A DNA stretch of 18,107 bases from a bacterium (GTDB lineage: Bacteria; Bacillota_I; Bacilli_A; RFN20; DUOF01), in NCBI GenBank assembly GCA_012839015.1, contig DUOF01000037.1, positions 1 to 18,107 of the forward strand. The letters run 5' to 3'. The position numbers and the translations under genes are program-made. Below the pieces are notes generated by a model. It had not been told where the DNA came from. It saw nothing but the letters and a program-made list of their open reading frames with translations, and did no database searches. This document shows, in pieces, positions 16,831 through 18,107 of the stretch; the first letter of the stretch is position 1, and each line of letters opens with the position of its first letter.

Positions 16831-16840
16831 TCACCACTTT
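16831..16840 (-). promoter_or_regulatory. Ribosome binding site that favours the 16825 GTG start of VirB4 copy A
   Basis: AAAGTGGTGA on the minus strand matches 8 of 10 bases of the ideal AAGGAGGTGA and lies 5 nt before the GTG at 16825. It overlaps the two earlier GTG codons, making those unlikely starts. The nucleoside kinase gene uses nearly the same element. Confidence 0.5.
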
Positions 16841-16852
16841 CTATTTCTTCTT

Positions 16853-16907
16853 AAAAAAATATTTAGGCTCATTTAAATAATTCTTTATACTCGCCTAAAT
16901 ATCTTTT
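16853..16907 (-). terminator. Probable intrinsic terminator after the coiled-coil gene
   Basis: On the minus strand ATATTTAGGC (16902-16893) pairs perfectly with GCCTAAATAT (16868-16859). The pairing can be extended by one G:U and several A:U pairs and is followed by a T-run down to 16853. The 24-nt loop is unusually long for a terminator, so attenuation or RNA processing between this gene and VirB4 copy A is also possible. The stem base begins about 13 bp after the stop of the upstream gene. Confidence 0.65.
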
Positions 16908-16919
16908 ATTACAGTTTAA

Positions 16920-18107
16920 TTATTTTTTAGCGCCTTTAGCACCCTCTGTTTTTTTCAGACTTGCTAAATTAGCTTCCGCCTTTTCCCTACCTTTAACTAT
17001 TTCATCGTGGTGTTTTTGAATTTTCTCCCTTTCCACTTTCTTTTCATTAAAGCGTTTTTCAGCATTGATTTCATTTTTCTTGTAGTTTTCTACTTCTTTT
17101 TGTTTTTTAGATATGTTGGCTAGTTCTTCACTTCTTCTTTTCTTAATACTTTCATATCTATCTTTTCTGACTTTAATATCTTCTTCAGCGCTATTAAGTC
17201 TACTGTCTACCGATTGTTTTTTCTTAGCATAGACATCATCATTTATTAGGTTAGCGTCGTGTTCATCCTCAAGTTTCCTTGCTTCATCTTGGATTAATTC
17301 CTTTTTATTAGTAGCATTCTTTACATCCATCAAGGTCGAGGTTTCTTCCCTCTCTAGATCAATTAGACCTGCTTGTAAACTAGCAAGTTCGTTTTCACTT
17401 ATTTCCCTATTTTCAGAAGCCTTTTTATAATTTGTTTCAGCTTCATGTAGGTTCTTATCTGCTACCTCAACTGCTTTTGCAGACTCAGCTTCTTTTTCTT
17501 TCATTTTCTGAGCTACAGCAGGGAAGGTTTTTTGATTTACTTTTGCGCGAGTTAACTCAGCTTCCTTAGCTTCTCTCAATTTTTGTTTGTGTTTATTGTT
17601 CTTTTCTGAGGCAGATTGGAAGTCTTTAAGTGCAGATTTACCTATAGGAGTTATACTAAGAGCTGCAACCGCACCTCTTTGAAGTATCCTGCCCGTTTTC
17701 TTAAGACCCCAGGCGGTTCCTCTTACTGCAACCCCAGCAACTTTATCTATGGTTTTTAATCCAAGTTTACCTGTGGCTAGAGCACCCTTACCGAGACCCT
17801 TGACACCTGCATACAAACCTCTACCTGTGGCAGCCATAGTTTTTCCAAACGCACCTCTGCCCTTTTCTTCATTAATCCTGGATATTTCTGCTCTTCTCTC
17901 AATTCTCTTAGTTTTTTTGGCTTCCCTTTTCATTTCTCGAGCTAATTTTTTTTCCGCACCCTTAGCTCTTAGGGAATCTACTCCACCTTTTATTTTATCA
18001 ATACCAGCACCTACCATACCAGATATTGTTGAGGTGTCCCTAACTTTAGGTTCCTTTTCAAGAGGTATATCACCCTCTGTTGCCTCTGCTGCTTTATCAT
18101 CATTTGA
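16920..18107 (-). CDS. Lys/Glu-rich coiled-coil protein of the secretion locus, N-terminus cut by window edge
   Basis: The frame is open from the stop at 16922-16920 to the window edge, giving 395 codons. An ATG at 18017 exists but has no ribosome binding site, and the 30 upstream codons are open and similar in composition, so the true start lies outside. The first part is acidic, then strongly basic (about 45-80, with KKLAREMKREAKKTKR). Next comes a Gly/Ala-rich amphipathic stretch (about 85-150) with repeated GLxxGxKGLGKG-like steps. The remainder, to the end, is a long coiled coil of Lys, Glu and Ala. I see no membrane segment in the visible part. By position upstream of VirB4 copy A it could be the cytoplasmic tail of a second VirB6/TrbL-like protein, but this is inference. 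I recognise no named family. Confidence 0.7.
   Translation of the reverse strand, partial: SNDDKAAEATEGDIPLEKEPKVRDTSTISGMVGAGIDKIKGGVDSLRAKGAEKKLAREMKREAKKTKRIERRAEISRINEEKGRGAFGKTMAATGRGLYAGVKGLGKGALATGKLGLKTIDKVAGVAVRGTAWGLKKTGRILQRGAVAALSITPIGKSALKDFQSASEKNNKHKQKLREAKEAELTRAKVNQKTFPAVAQKMKEKEAESAKAVEVADKNLHEAETNYKKASENREISENELASLQAGLIDLEREETSTLMDVKNATNKKELIQDEARKLEDEHDANLINDDVYAKKKQSVDSRLNSAEEDIKVRKDRYESIKKRRSEELANISKKQKEVENYKKNEINAEKRFNEKKVEREKIQKHHDEIVKGREKAEANLASLKKTEGAKGAKK

Noticed and set aside
9293..16837. Recent tandem duplication or direct DNA repeat
   Set aside because: The paralogues are only about 75% alike at the DNA level in their best parts and gene order differs, so this is an old duplication or separate acquisition and not a recent repeat.
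1..18107. CRISPR array, tRNA or rRNA genes, insertion sequences
   Set aside because: I saw no regularly spaced repeats, cloverleaf-type sequence, rRNA core motifs or transposase-like protein, and nearly all the DNA is accounted for by genes.

Overview
The window looks like a chromosomal segment of a low-GC bacterium of the Bacillota (Firmicutes) or a Mollicutes-like relative. The support is AT-rich codon use, strong AGGAGG-type ribosome binding sites, a nucleoside kinase fused to a threonyl-tRNA-synthetase-like N-terminus, a YebC-family protein of the MGR-starting type, and PrgI/VirB4 genes of the Gram-positive conjugation type. All 12 stop codons visible in the window are TAA or TAG, and every tryptophan I checked is TGG. 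The lineage is inference from protein character; I could run no search.

Left block (1-4404, minus strand): a nucleoside kinase, a YebC-family protein, a BaiN/HI0933-type flavoprotein and the N-terminal part of a flippase-like (LPG-synthase transmembrane type) membrane protein. They are closely packed and read towards position 1. There is a probable promoter before the kinase and a good second one before the YebC gene. A 227-bp divergent region separates this block from the next.

Middle block (4632-9261, plus strand): uvrA, lgt and trxB in a tight operon covering excision repair, lipoprotein maturation and thioredoxin reduction. It ends in a hairpin that starts inside the trxB stop region and can terminate transcription from both directions.

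Right block (9293-18107, minus strand): part of a type IV secretion or conjugation-like apparatus. In transcription order it holds the C-terminal part of a Lys/Glu-rich coiled-coil protein, VirB4 ATPase copy A, PrgI-like copy A, a terminator, a strong promoter, a VirB6/TrbL-like membrane protein, PrgI-like copy B and VirB4 copy B. The inner-membrane VirB4/PrgI pair is thus present twice, as diverged paralogues, with opposite internal gene order on either side of the VirB6-like gene. No relaxase, coupling protein, integrase, att site or cell-wall hydrolase is in view, so it cannot be decided here whether this is the end of an integrative conjugative element or a resident secretion system. The duplicated motor is the most interesting part of the window.
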